NCBI GenBank assembly: GCA_964403545.1
Contig: CAYOGN010000222.1
Span: forward strand, 1-13,647
From: VYFG01 sp964403545
Lineage (GTDB): Bacteria > Pseudomonadota > Gammaproteobacteria > Arenicellales > Poriferihabitantaceae
Direction: 5' to 3'
Length of the DNA: 13,647 nt
How positions within the stretch are numbered: the first letter of the stretch is position 1; every line of letters starts with the position of its first letter. A model generated the notes under the pieces. It did not search any database and had not been told where the DNA came from. It saw nothing but the letters and a program-made list of their open reading frames with translations. The position numbers were made by a program, and so were the translations under genes. This document shows, piece by piece, positions 7,175-13,350 of this stretch.

Positions 7175-8524
7175 CTAGAGACCGAGTTTGTTTTCAAGAT
7201 AATGGATATCAAGTCCTCCTGCTACAAAACAAGGGTCAACGACGAGTTTCTGATGTAGCGGAATATTGGTCTTTATGCCATCTACTACCATTTCCTGCAA
7301 AGCTCCCTGCATTCTGGATAATGCCTCACTGCGATTCATACCATGGGTAATGATCTTTCCGATCATGGAGTCGTAATATGGAGGCACCACATAATTGCTA
7401 TAAACATGGGAATCCACCCGAACCCCGGGGCCTCCAGCCATATGATAGTTCGTTATTTTGCCGGGAGAAGGCACAAAGGTTTCGGGGTCCTCGGCATTGA
7501 TCCGGCATTCAAATGCGTGCCCCGTAATATGAATTTCTTCCTGGGTAAATCGTAATGGCTGATCATCTGCAATCCTGATCTGTTCCTGTAACAAATCAAT
7601 CCCGGTGATCATTTCCGTAACAGGGTGCTCTACCTGGATTCGTGTGTTTACCTCGATAAAGAAAAACTTGCCATCTTCATAGAGAAACTCGAACGTCCCG
7701 GCACCACGATAGCCAATCTGACGGCAGGCTTCGGCGCACCGATCGCCGATTTCCTGGCGCTGGCGAGCGCTAATTCCGGGTGCCGGAGCCTCTTCAATTA
7801 CCTTTTGATGCCGTCGTTGCATGGAGCAATCCCGCTCGCAAAGATGAATAGCATCTCCATGATTATCGGCCAGAACCTGAAATTCAACGTGCCTCGGTTT
7901 TTCAAGGAATCGTTCCATATATAGCACTTCATTACCAAACGCGGCGGCAGCTTCTTTGCGGGTTAACTGTATTGCCTGGAGTAAAGATTGTTCGTCGCGA
8001 CAAATACGCATACCCTTGCCACCCCCCCCGCCCGTGGCTTTGATCATCAAAGGGAACCCTATGGAACGGGCAACATCCATGGCTGCATCCGGATCGTCGG
8101 GGATTGGACCATCAGAACCTGGAACACAGGGAACACCTGCTTTTTTCATCGCTTTTATGGCTGAAATTTTGTCACCCAGAATACGAATTGTCTCCGCCCG
8201 GGGTCCGACAAAGATAAATCCACTTTGTTCTACCCTCTCAGCAAAATTAGCATTTTCCGAAAGAAATCCATACCCGGGATGAATCGCATTGGCATCAGTT
8301 ACTTCTGCGGCAGCAATGACGGATGCAATATCAAGATAACTGGCGCTCGCTTGCGCAGGACCAATGCATACCGACTCATCCGCCAGACGCACGTATTTTG
8401 CATCCCGATCTGCTACAGAATACAGAGCTACCGTGTTGATACCCAGTTGGCGACAGGCACGCAGAATCCGTAGTGCGATTTCACCCCGGTTGGCAATTAC
8501 CAACTTTTTGATATTGACCATCAT
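7175..8524 (-). CDS. accC: Acetyl-CoA carboxylase, biotin carboxylase subunit
   Basis: AccC carboxylates the biotin carried on AccB using ATP and bicarbonate, the first half-reaction of malonyl-CoA formation for fatty acid synthesis. The 449 residues match the family (E. coli 449). Visible are the N-terminal VIANRGEIALRILRA, IHPGYGFLSEN, the ATP-grasp glycine loop GGGGGKGMRI, RHVEFQVLAD, the segment LCERDCSMQRRHQKVIEEAPAP, and the catalytic strand EVNTRIQVEHPVTE with its Arg and Gln. The start is a tandem ATG-ATG (8524 and 8521); it lies two bases after the accB stop, whose TAGGA gives a ribosome binding site better spaced for the second ATG. Translation is very likely coupled to accB. An eight-base G run (8022-8029) encodes part of the glycine loop. 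Confidence 0.98.
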   Translation of the reverse strand: MMVNIKKLVIANRGEIALRILRACRQLGINTVALYSVADRDAKYVRLADESVCIGPAQASASYLDIASVIAAAEVTDANAIHPGYGFLSENANFAERVEQSGFIFVGPRAETIRILGDKISAIKAMKKAGVPCVPGSDGPIPDDPDAAMDVARSIGFPLMIKATGGGGGKGMRICRDEQSLLQAIQLTRKEAAAAFGNEVLYMERFLEKPRHVEFQVLADNHGDAIHLCERDCSMQRRHQKVIEEAPAPGISARQRQEIGDRCAEACRQIGYRGAGTFEFLYEDGKFFFIEVNTRIQVEHPVTEMITGIDLLQEQIRIADDQPLRFTQEEIHITGHAFECRINAEDPETFVPSPGKITNYHMAGGPGVRVDSHVYSNYVVPPYYDSMIGKIITHGMNRSEALSRMQGALQEMVVDGIKTNIPLHQKLVVDPCFVAGGLDIHYLENKLGL

Positions 8525-8526
8525 TC

Positions 8527-8988
8527 CTAGTCAATGACAAACAATGGCTCTCCGTACTCCACGGGCTCACCATTGGATTTATGAATAGCCTTGATGATGC
8601 CTTCAGATTCTGCTTCGATCTGGTTAAAAGTTTTCATCGCTTCGATAACGCACAATGTGTCGCCTAATTTGACTTTTGAACCCACCCGGACAAACGGAGC
8701 AGCATCAGGAGACGGAGAGTTGTAGTAAGTACCTACCATCGGAGATTCGACGACATTTCCTGTGCTGACAGCCATCGCCCCATCCTGCCCCCGGGATTCT
8801 GCTGCTGGCGCGTCTGGCGATGAAATCGGTGCACTTTGAGCGCTGTTGCCGGGTTGATGGTAAATCGGGGTTGCAATGGCACTGGCTCTACTCAGCCGAA
8901 TGGTATTCTCACCTTCAGTGATCTCCATCTCTACCAGTGCCGAATCTTCCAGCAACTCAATTAATTTTTTTATTTTTCGTAAATCCAC
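8527..8988 (-). CDS. accB: Acetyl-CoA carboxylase, biotin carboxyl carrier protein
   Basis: AccB carries covalently bound biotin between AccC and the AccAD carboxyltransferase. The 153-residue product has the conserved N-terminal region (MDLRKIKKLIELLEDS), an Ala/Pro/Ser-rich flexible linker at about 36-75, and a C-terminal biotinyl domain opening with SPMVGTYY. The biotin-accepting lysine is K119 in EAMKTFN; the residue after it is Thr rather than the Met of E. coli, a natural variant in the family. The start is GTG with GAGA six to eight bases upstream. The N-terminal codons contain runs of seven and five A bases (AT-rich lysine codons). The gene lies 29 bases downstream of aroQ and two bases before accC, the common aroQ-accB-accC order. 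Confidence 0.98.
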   Translation of the reverse strand: MDLRKIKKLIELLEDSALVEMEITEGENTIRLSRASAIATPIYHQPGNSAQSAPISSPDAPAAESRGQDGAMAVSTGNVVESPMVGTYYNSPSPDAAPFVRVGSKVKLGDTLCVIEAMKTFNQIEAESEGIIKAIHKSNGEPVEYGEPLFVID

Positions 8989-9017
8989 AATATCTCTATT
9001 TCAAAACATACGGTTAA

Positions 9018-9500
9018 TCAGGAACCTCGAACGAGTTCGGGCTGAATGCTCGAGCCTTCCCGGGAGCCCAGGTAATTTACCGCCGACTGATAGGCATATT
9101 CATAACCCTGCACGCCTAATCCGGCAATGACACCAAGAGCAATATCTGACAGGTACGAATGGTGTCGAAAAGATTCCCGGGCGTGGACATTGGAAATATG
9201 TACCTCAATAAATGGAATCTGGACCGCGCTCAAAGCATCACGTATTGCAACGCTGGTATGGGTAAATGCAGCCGGATTGATAATAATAAAGTCTATATTC
9301 TCAACAGATGCCTGCTGAATCCATTCTATCAATTGGTGCTCTGCATTGGATTGTCGGCAATCAAGGGCAATTTTATCGTCGATCGCCTTTTCACCCAGGC
9401 GCTGATTAATGTCGTCAAGGCATACCGTACCATAATGGCCAGGCTCCCGGATTCCGAGCAGGTTTAAATTGGGTCCGTGAAGGACAAGAATGTTCGACAT
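9018..9500 (-). CDS. aroQ: Type II 3-dehydroquinate dehydratase
   Basis: AroQ removes water from 3-dehydroquinate to give 3-dehydroshikimate, the third step of the shikimate pathway; the type II enzyme is a dodecamer of small flavodoxin-like subunits. Visible are VLHGPNLNLLG (6-16), R18 and the catalytic Tyr23 in REPGHYG, QSNAEHQLI (50-58), INPAAFTHTSVAIRDAL (74-90) with N75, and the catalytic Glu99-His101 in IEVHISN followed by RESFRHHSY. The length of 160 is normal for the gammaproteobacterial form; the C-terminus runs ~10 residues past the conserved core. The ATG has no strong ribosome binding site. It is the first gene of the acc block, after a 150-base gap with a weak promoter candidate. 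Confidence 0.97.
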   Translation of the reverse strand: MSNILVLHGPNLNLLGIREPGHYGTVCLDDINQRLGEKAIDDKIALDCRQSNAEHQLIEWIQQASVENIDFIIINPAAFTHTSVAIRDALSAVQIPFIEVHISNVHARESFRHHSYLSDIALGVIAGLGVQGYEYAYQSAVNYLGSREGSSIQPELVRGS

Positions 9501-9557
9501 TGCTGTAAATGTTCAGGAATAGCACAGGTAAATTCATCGCTTTTAGAATTTTTATAA

Positions 9558-9586
9558 TCTATATCGGCGATATTCCCGAATTTTAA
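9558..9586 (-). promoter_or_regulatory. Weak candidate sigma70 promoter upstream of aroQ-accBC
   Basis: On the minus strand TTAAAA (9581-9586) and TATAGA (9558-9563) are 17 bases apart, each matching four of six consensus positions, in an AT-rich stretch. A start of transcription near 9551 would leave a leader of about 50 bases before the aroQ ATG. The 150-base gap 9501-9650 holds no gene I can support and no convincing terminator for the upstream gene. Confidence 0.25.
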
Positions 9587-9650
9587 CAGAAAATTGGTGC
9601 TTTTTAGCCAGAAGTTTATCCCGGATCCAGCCATGGAGCGACCTGTTAAA

Positions 9651-10172
9651 TTAGCGATTGGCAATATTTCGCGCTGCAGATACGAAATTTGTCGCCGCAC
9701 GCGCATCACTGATTTCCTTTGACAATTGATCGATTGCGGCCTCAATACCAATCACTTCCGGCAAATCAGCCATTACCAATGAAGCAACCGGACCAATAGA
9801 TTCAGTCAACAATTCGCTTATCCCGATACGCATCACGTGGGTCAGCACCGGTCCGGAAGGACGTCGTGGTGCCAATGGTTGCACGGGTGCTGGCTGCTGT
9901 CGAACAATTTCGCTATTGATACCACTACCAATCAACTGAGCAGATCGAACCAGATCGGAATTCTCATGAAAGTTCGCTGTGGTAACCGAAATTAATTTGG
10001 CCGCGTCTATTGCTTCCTGCCCTTCCTTATTACGATAACGTGCCGTCGCGATCATCCCGCTCACAATATGAAACCGCCCAAGGCTGTTATCGTCAAATAC
10101 CACCATAACAGTTCCGGTTTTACCGGTTGCGGAGAATCTGCCAAGCACATCAAATATTTGATCATCTGCCAT
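9651..10172 (-). CDS. Small DUF4388-like protein with a C-terminal IGP-motif domain
   Basis: No firm function. Residues about 18-72 resemble DUF4388: TGTVMVVFDDNSLGRFHIVSG followed by ATARYRNKEGQEAID. That domain, in which a strand pair built around 'interprets a low-effort output' and a GxI.AR.....G.EAl pattern recur, is found in bacterial signalling proteins. A Pro-rich linker (94-108) leads to a C-terminal part with LLTESIGPVASLVM (121-134) and an acidic helix ending AARNIAN. The ExxxIGPxAxxL pattern resembles the short domain that follows kinase and cyclase modules in some proteins. No signal peptide or membrane segment, so probably cytoplasmic. The ATG lacks a clear ribosome binding site. 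It stands alone between lrp and aroQ with long gaps on both sides. I infer a regulatory or adaptor role; the domain assignment comes from pattern recognition only. Confidence 0.75.
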   Translation of the reverse strand: MADDQIFDVLGRFSATGKTGTVMVVFDDNSLGRFHIVSGMIATARYRNKEGQEAIDAAKLISVTTANFHENSDLVRSAQLIGSGINSEIVRQQPAPVQPLAPRRPSGPVLTHVMRIGISELLTESIGPVASLVMADLPEVIGIEAAIDQLSKEISDARAATNFVSAARNIANR

Positions 10173-10236
10173 AGTAATAGACCATCAAACAACTATCTCT
10201 AATAAATACAGAAAACATCAGGGTCGCGAAGTCAGT

Positions 10237-10305
10237 TCAAAATAAATGTGTCAATATCTTTTCCATCCCCTGATCGACATCGCCCGTCGCACTGATAATT
10301 ATCAT
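10237..10305 (-). CDS. Possible 22-codon small ORF
   Basis: ATG at 10303-10305 opens a frame of 22 codons, beginning MIIISATGDVDQGMEK and ending THLF before TGA. GGAG lies eight bases upstream of the ATG. The mixed hydrophobic start and charged middle are protein-like, but an ORF this short is easily chance, and it resembles nothing I know. It lies 64 bases upstream of the DUF4388-like gene and could be a leader peptide. The 12-bp palindrome overlaps its first codons. Confidence 0.18.
   Translation of the reverse strand: MIIISATGDVDQGMEKILTHLF
10293..10304. promoter_or_regulatory. Perfect 12-bp palindrome, operator candidate
   Basis: TGATAATTATCA reads the same on both strands. With its flank it matches about 12 of 19 positions of the Fur box consensus, built on GATAAT units, but it lacks the 7-1-7 spacing. 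It lies about 120 bases upstream of the DUF4388-like ATG. The binding factor is unknown. Confidence 0.3.
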
Positions 10306-10418
10306 TTCTCAGACTCCATTGATCATACAGCTTCAACTGAAAACTAACCGTCCGGGTTTTATTACTGTTAAATATTACACTAATCCGGATCAATTACCAT
10401 AAAATTATCGATCGAGGG

Positions 10419-10449
10419 CTGACTCAGCAATCAGCGAGCCTGCAGTCAG
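10419..10449 (-). terminator. Imperfect hairpin downstream of the lrp gene, terminator-like without a T-tract
   Basis: On the minus strand CTGACTGCAG (10440-10449) pairs with CTGAGTCAG (10419-10427), giving nine pairs with one bulged G and a 12-base loop. It begins 38 bases after the lrp stop. The bases that follow (CCCTCGATCG) are not a T-run, so intrinsic termination is doubtful. GCTGAGTCAGC within it is also an 11-bp near-palindrome, so it may be an operator instead. Confidence 0.28.
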
Positions 10450-10486
10450 TTGGTAACGAATCAGCAGACATAAAACGGGATTTTTA

Positions 10487-10978
10487 CTAACTGCAACCCT
10501 GCTCCAGCACTGGCAGCGCTGTAGTGTATTTCATCTGTTCCATGGCAAACATTGAAGTCATATCGGTTAATGCTATCTTACCGATAATACTTTTATATAA
10601 TGCGTCGTAGGCTGGAATATCAGGCACCACAATCCGGAGCAAATAGTCTACTTCTCCACTCATTCGATAGATTTCAACTATCTCTGGAAATGACGACATC
10701 ACCTCGGAAAACTTCTGACTCCATTCCGCATTGTGCCGGTCGGTTTTCACCGCAAGGAAAACGGTAATACTGGCATCCACCATGTTTGGGTTAAGCAATG
10801 CTACTCTGGCACGAATCACTCCACTTTCTTCCAGGCGCTGGATTCTTTTCCAGCATGGTGTCGGTGATAAATGAACCTTTTCGGCAATTTCCTTGATTGT
10901 CATGCTGGCATCATGCTGCAGAAAGTGCAGAATTTTTCGGTCAACCAAATCCAGCAAAATATTTTCTTGTTTGGTCAC
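10487..10978 (-). CDS. Lrp/AsnC-family transcriptional regulator
   Basis: Lrp/AsnC proteins are oligomeric DNA-binding regulators that sense amino acids or related small molecules. From the GTG at 10978 the product has 163 residues. The winged helix-turn-helix is at about 10-60 (LDLVDRKILHFLQHDA, then IAEKVHLSPTPCWKRIQRLEESGVI). The C-terminal RAM domain covers about 68-155 and contains the family motif GEVDYLLRIVV (108-118), SMFAMEQMKYTTALP and a short tail. The open frame continues to a TTG at 11011 (174 residues). Neither start has a strong ribosome binding site, and GTG is preferred because it brings the N-terminus close to the family pattern. Upstream TTCATA and TATGGT 17 bases apart (minus strand, about 11016-11044) are a weak promoter candidate. 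The target is unknown; the adjacent amidotransferase/sdh tail and the DUF4388-like gene are the nearest candidates. Confidence 0.93.
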   Translation of the reverse strand: MTKQENILLDLVDRKILHFLQHDASMTIKEIAEKVHLSPTPCWKRIQRLEESGVIRARVALLNPNMVDASITVFLAVKTDRHNAEWSQKFSEVMSSFPEIVEIYRMSGEVDYLLRIVVPDIPAYDALYKSIIGKIALTDMTSMFAMEQMKYTTALPVLEQGCS

Positions 10979-11095
10979 AATGCAAACACAATTTACCTGA
11001 AGAGGAGACAATCTACCATACGAACAGGTTAGTTTTCTATGAACCTTTAATAAATCTTCTTTCGCATGCGCTGGCGCAACAAACCAGGCTAACGC

Positions 11096-11821
11096 TCACC
11101 TTGCTGTTGTACGATGAATCATCTCTACGAAATTGCGATAGAAAATAGTAGAAAGACTGTTAAATTCGTCCATATGCCGGTCAGCATCAATCTGCATTGC
11201 AGCCATCGCCCCGGGACCTGACGCATTATCTAAAGCATTGGCATACTGCTGAATATCGCCCCATTCCGCTACTGTATGATCGGTAAGTTCGACATGAAAT
11301 TGAACTGAAACTGCACATTCACCCCAGGCCATAGCGTTGACCTTGCAAAAATCAGATTCCACCAATGCAATGCCCAGTGCGGGTAATCGGGTTACTTCGG
11401 CAGAATGCCACTGTAAGGTGACAATTTCATCAGGGCAATCCCTGAAAAACCAGTGTGAACGACCATTTTCATTCACCCTTACCGGCATCACACCTATTTC
11501 CGGTTGATCTGCGAGTTCGACCGTGCCACCCATGGCTTCAGCCAGCAATTGATGCCCCAGGCAAAATCCAAGATAAGGTCGTCCGGCCTTTACCCAGCTG
11601 GAAATAGTCGCCAATTCGTCAATTAACCATGGATTAGCCTGTTTCTGCCAAACGTCCATCGGTCCGCCCATTACCAGTAATGCATCGTACCCATCGAGAT
11701 TCGGGATAGTTTCCTGTTGATCCAGTTCCACTACATCCCAGGAGACACCATCGGCCTCCATCAGGTCACGAAAAATACCCGGGTGTTCACAATCAATATG
11801 CTGAAATACCAGAAATTTCAC
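11096..11821 (-). CDS. Class I glutamine amidotransferase-like protein
   Basis: The protein is a free-standing class I (triad) glutamine amidotransferase domain, of the type related to the GMP synthase amidotransferase domain and annotated in many genomes without a known acceptor. Visible are MGGPMDVWQ (51-59), the nucleophile elbow LGFCLGHQLLAEAMGG with Cys87, LQWHSAEV (136-143) and the His/Glu pair in QFHVEL (H176, E178), so the Cys-His-Glu triad is complete. FHVE replaces the usual FHPE. Residues 190-241 form a C-terminal tail. The start is GTG, and its G-T-G-A overlaps the upstream ygfX stop by four bases, so the two are probably translationally coupled. No synthase partner lies next to it in the window. 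It may act on a small molecule with free ammonia or in hydrolysis of gamma-glutamyl compounds; the substrate cannot be read from the sequence. Confidence 0.9.
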   Translation of the reverse strand: MKFLVFQHIDCEHPGIFRDLMEADGVSWDVVELDQQETIPNLDGYDALLVMGGPMDVWQKQANPWLIDELATISSWVKAGRPYLGFCLGHQLLAEAMGGTVELADQPEIGVMPVRVNENGRSHWFFRDCPDEIVTLQWHSAEVTRLPALGIALVESDFCKVNAMAWGECAVSVQFHVELTDHTVAEWGDIQQYANALDNASGPGAMAAMQIDADRHMDEFNSLSTIFYRNFVEMIHRTTAR

Positions 11822-12240
11822 GATAAGTAGAAGCCTATAAATACTTTCATTCTATGCCAGTGATTTCTTTTTTGATCATCATAACGCGTTATCCATTGGG
11901 TTGTTTCACCAAAACGTTGTATCGCAATCAATAGAAACGGCCCAATCATCTGTGCCCGTTTCAATATAATAATTGACCGCTTGCCATCTTCCCCCACCAG
12001 GAACCAGTGTTTTTCATCCATCCCGATCAAGTTGCGATATTGCGCAAGAGTTGAGCGCCTCTCTAGGGATAACTTCAGCGAAACCAGAACCAGAAAAACC
12101 CCAATCAATAAAACTGCTTTACCAGTGAAAAGGATTAGTATCAATATCGTTATAACGTGAACCAGTATTATGAAGACAGAAAAATAGCCCCCATGATTCA
12201 GTTCGATATGGATTGGAAAGCAAAAACTATTTTTCATCAC
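11818..12240 (-). CDS. ygfX: YgfX/CptA-like small inner-membrane protein
   Basis: YgfX (CptA) is the membrane partner encoded beside sdhE in enterobacteria; it has been described both as a toxin that interferes with FtsZ and MreB and as a partner of SdhE. The 140-residue product fits the family (E. coli 135). It has an N-terminal segment of Ile/His/Glu, a hydrophobic pair of membrane helices at about 19-38 and 42-58 that includes the His of FIILVHVITIL, then ERRS and a cytoplasmic C-terminal part with a WFLVGEDGK strand. The family is very divergent, so the call rests on size, the two-helix layout, the LxxHxxxxL pattern and position after sdhE. GTG (12240) is followed directly by ATG (12237); AAGGA lies six and nine bases before them. 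It is 52 bases after the sdhE stop and overlaps the next start. Confidence 0.72.
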   Translation of the reverse strand: MMKNSFCFPIHIELNHGGYFSVFIILVHVITILILILFTGKAVLLIGVFLVLVSLKLSLERRSTLAQYRNLIGMDEKHWFLVGEDGKRSIIILKRAQMIGPFLLIAIQRFGETTQWITRYDDQKRNHWHRMKVFIGFYLS

Positions 12241-12292
12241 CGGGATCCTTCCCTTCAGGAGTTAAAAATTCAGTCGCCGATGTTGCCCGGAA

Positions 12293-12532
12293 TCATGGAT
12301 AGAGGCTGACTATTTTCGAAACAATGGGTTTGAATGCATCCGGAGGTGAAATATCCTGGCATAACCACCGGGTCAGCACGGGATCCTGGGTATCCAGCAA
12401 CAGATCAAACTGTTCCTTGTCAGATTCTCCCAGGTGGTCAAAGTTTTGTCGGACAAACCTTTCCAGGATAATATCCAGCTCCCGGGTTCCCCTACGACAA
12501 CGCCAAAGTACTTTTTTTAATTCCGAGGCCAG
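12293..12532 (-). CDS. sdhE: SdhE, succinate dehydrogenase flavinylation factor (CTG start)
   Basis: SdhE (YgfY/CptB) is a small assembly factor needed for covalent attachment of FAD to SdhA. The frame from 12532 gives 79 residues and contains the family signature LWRCRRGTRELD with the RGxxE motif at 14-18, followed by LERFVRQNFDHL, LLLDTQDPVLTRWL and a short C-terminal helix. No ATG, GTG or TTG is available near the expected N-terminus. A CTG at 12530-12532 gives an N-terminus within one residue of E. coli SdhE and lies seven bases after AGGAGG, a near-perfect ribosome binding site. I therefore call a CTG start. Alternatives are a local sequencing error changing an ATG, or a start at another near-cognate codon. 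A seven-A run follows at 12512-12518, but no standard start would appear in another frame. It lies 32 bases downstream of sdhB. Confidence 0.93.
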   Translation of the reverse strand: MASELKKVLWRCRRGTRELDIILERFVRQNFDHLGESDKEQFDLLLDTQDPVLTRWLCQDISPPDAFKPIVSKIVSLYP

Positions 12533-12538
12533 GAAAAG

Positions 12539-12547
12539 CCCTCCTTT
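12539..12547 (-). promoter_or_regulatory. Strong Shine-Dalgarno sequence deciding the sdhE start
   Basis: AAAGGAGGG on the minus strand holds AGGAGG at 12540-12545, with seven bases to CTG at 12532. It is the best ribosome binding site in the window and has no standard start codon near it, which supports CTG as initiator. Confidence 0.8.
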
Positions 12548-12564
12548 CAGATAAATGTAAAAAT

Positions 12565-13341
12565 CTATTGTTTTCGGCTGACAATAGTTTTCTTGATCTC
12601 AGCGATTGCTTTCGCCGGATTGAGGCTCTTGGGGCAGGTATTGGTGCAATTCATGATGGTATGACAGCGATATAACTTGAAGGCATCATCCAGTTCATCC
12701 AGGCGTTCGCCCGTTGCATCATCACGGCTGTCTGCAATCCACCGATAAGCCTGCAGTAACGCTGCCGGCCCAAGGTATTTATCACTATTCCACCAATAGC
12801 TGGGGCAACTGGTCGAACAACAGGCGCACAAAATACATTCGTACAAGCCATCCAGTTTGGATCGTTCTTCTTCAGACTGGTATTGCTCGCGATCTGGCGG
12901 TGATTTATCCGACTGTAGCCAGGGCTTGATCGAGGCATACTGAGCGTAGAAATTGGTTAAATCAGGCACCAGATCCTTGATAACTGACATGTGAGGCAAT
13001 GGATAAACTTTGACATCACCTTCAATTTCGGCCAGTGATCTGGTACAGGCAAGACTGTTGGTACCGTCAATATTCATCGCACAGGAACCACAAATGCCTT
13101 CACGACAGGAACGACGAAAAGTTAGCGTCGTATCAATGGTATTTTTGATTCTGATAAGCGCATCCAGTACCATCGGGCCGCAGGCATTGGTATCCACCTC
13201 ATAAGTATCAATGCGAGGATTCTCCCCCGTATCAGGATTCCAGCGATACACTTTTATGGTGCGCAGTCGCTTAATGCTTTTGTCGCGATAATGTTTACCT
13301 TTGGAAACTTTTGAATTAGCGGGTAACGTAAATTCTGCCAT
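12565..13341 (-). CDS. sdhB: Succinate dehydrogenase iron-sulfur subunit
   Basis: SdhB passes electrons from the SdhA flavin through three iron-sulfur clusters to the membrane quinone site (complex II, inner face of the cytoplasmic membrane). The [2Fe-2S] ligands are C79, C84, C87 and C99 in SCREGICGSCAMN and LAC. The [4Fe-4S]/[3Fe-4S] set is C169, C172, C175, C179 in ECILCACCSTSCP and C226, C232, C236 in CHTIMNCTNTCP. At 258 residues with the opening TIKVYRWNPDTGENPRIDTYEVD it is of the alphaproteobacterial/mitochondrial type rather than the shorter E. coli type: E. coli has Asp where C87 stands. An N-terminal Lys/Arg-rich extension of about 25 residues precedes the ferredoxin domain. The ATG is nine bases after the sdhA stop; the ribosome binding site is weak (TTGAGT). 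Confidence 0.98.
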   Translation of the reverse strand: MAEFTLPANSKVSKGKHYRDKSIKRLRTIKVYRWNPDTGENPRIDTYEVDTNACGPMVLDALIRIKNTIDTTLTFRRSCREGICGSCAMNIDGTNSLACTRSLAEIEGDVKVYPLPHMSVIKDLVPDLTNFYAQYASIKPWLQSDKSPPDREQYQSEEERSKLDGLYECILCACCSTSCPSYWWNSDKYLGPAALLQAYRWIADSRDDATGERLDELDDAFKLYRCHTIMNCTNTCPKSLNPAKAIAEIKKTIVSRKQ

Positions 13342-13350
13342 GATTAGTAC

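Larger units (their letters stand above)
10173..10486. other. Structured 314-base intergenic spacer
   Basis: This gap separates the lrp stop from the ATG of the DUF4388-like gene and holds no recognisable full-length gene. Visible in it are an imperfect hairpin near the lrp end (10419-10449), a perfect 12-bp AT-rich palindrome (10293-10304), a possible 22-codon ORF (10237-10305), and an isolated TTGACA (10249-10254, minus strand) without a matching -10. The spacer is more AT-rich than the flanking genes. The promoter of the DUF4388-like gene should lie here but I cannot place it. Confidence 0.6.

Noticed and set aside
7625..7924. Plus-strand ORFs opposite accC, purH, prmA and the other genes
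   Set aside because: All lie opposite well-recognised genes in unbroken frames, and none shows a family motif or ribosome binding site.
8623..8643. EAMKTFN at the AccB biotin site in place of EAMKMMN
   Set aside because: The lysine and preceding Met are kept; Thr after the lysine is a known natural variant of biotinyl domains.
8961..8977. A-rich run in the accB N-terminus (seven and five A on the coding strand) as a slippery site
   Set aside because: It is explained by conserved Lys/Ile/Lys/Lys codons in an unbroken frame.
9324..9351. SNAEHQLIE in AroQ in place of the more general SNxEGxLI
   Set aside because: A similar SNAEYELI form is normal in Pseudomonas-type AroQ, so this is not a notable variant.
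9464..9751. 95-codon minus-strand ORF between aroQ and the DUF4388-like gene
   Set aside because: It overlaps the ends of both neighbouring genes in another frame, its product has no domain-like pattern, and it has no ribosome binding site.
10249..10254. Perfect TTGACA (minus strand) as a -35 box
   Set aside because: No acceptable -10 hexamer lies 15-19 bases downstream; the region there is ACTTCGCG-like.
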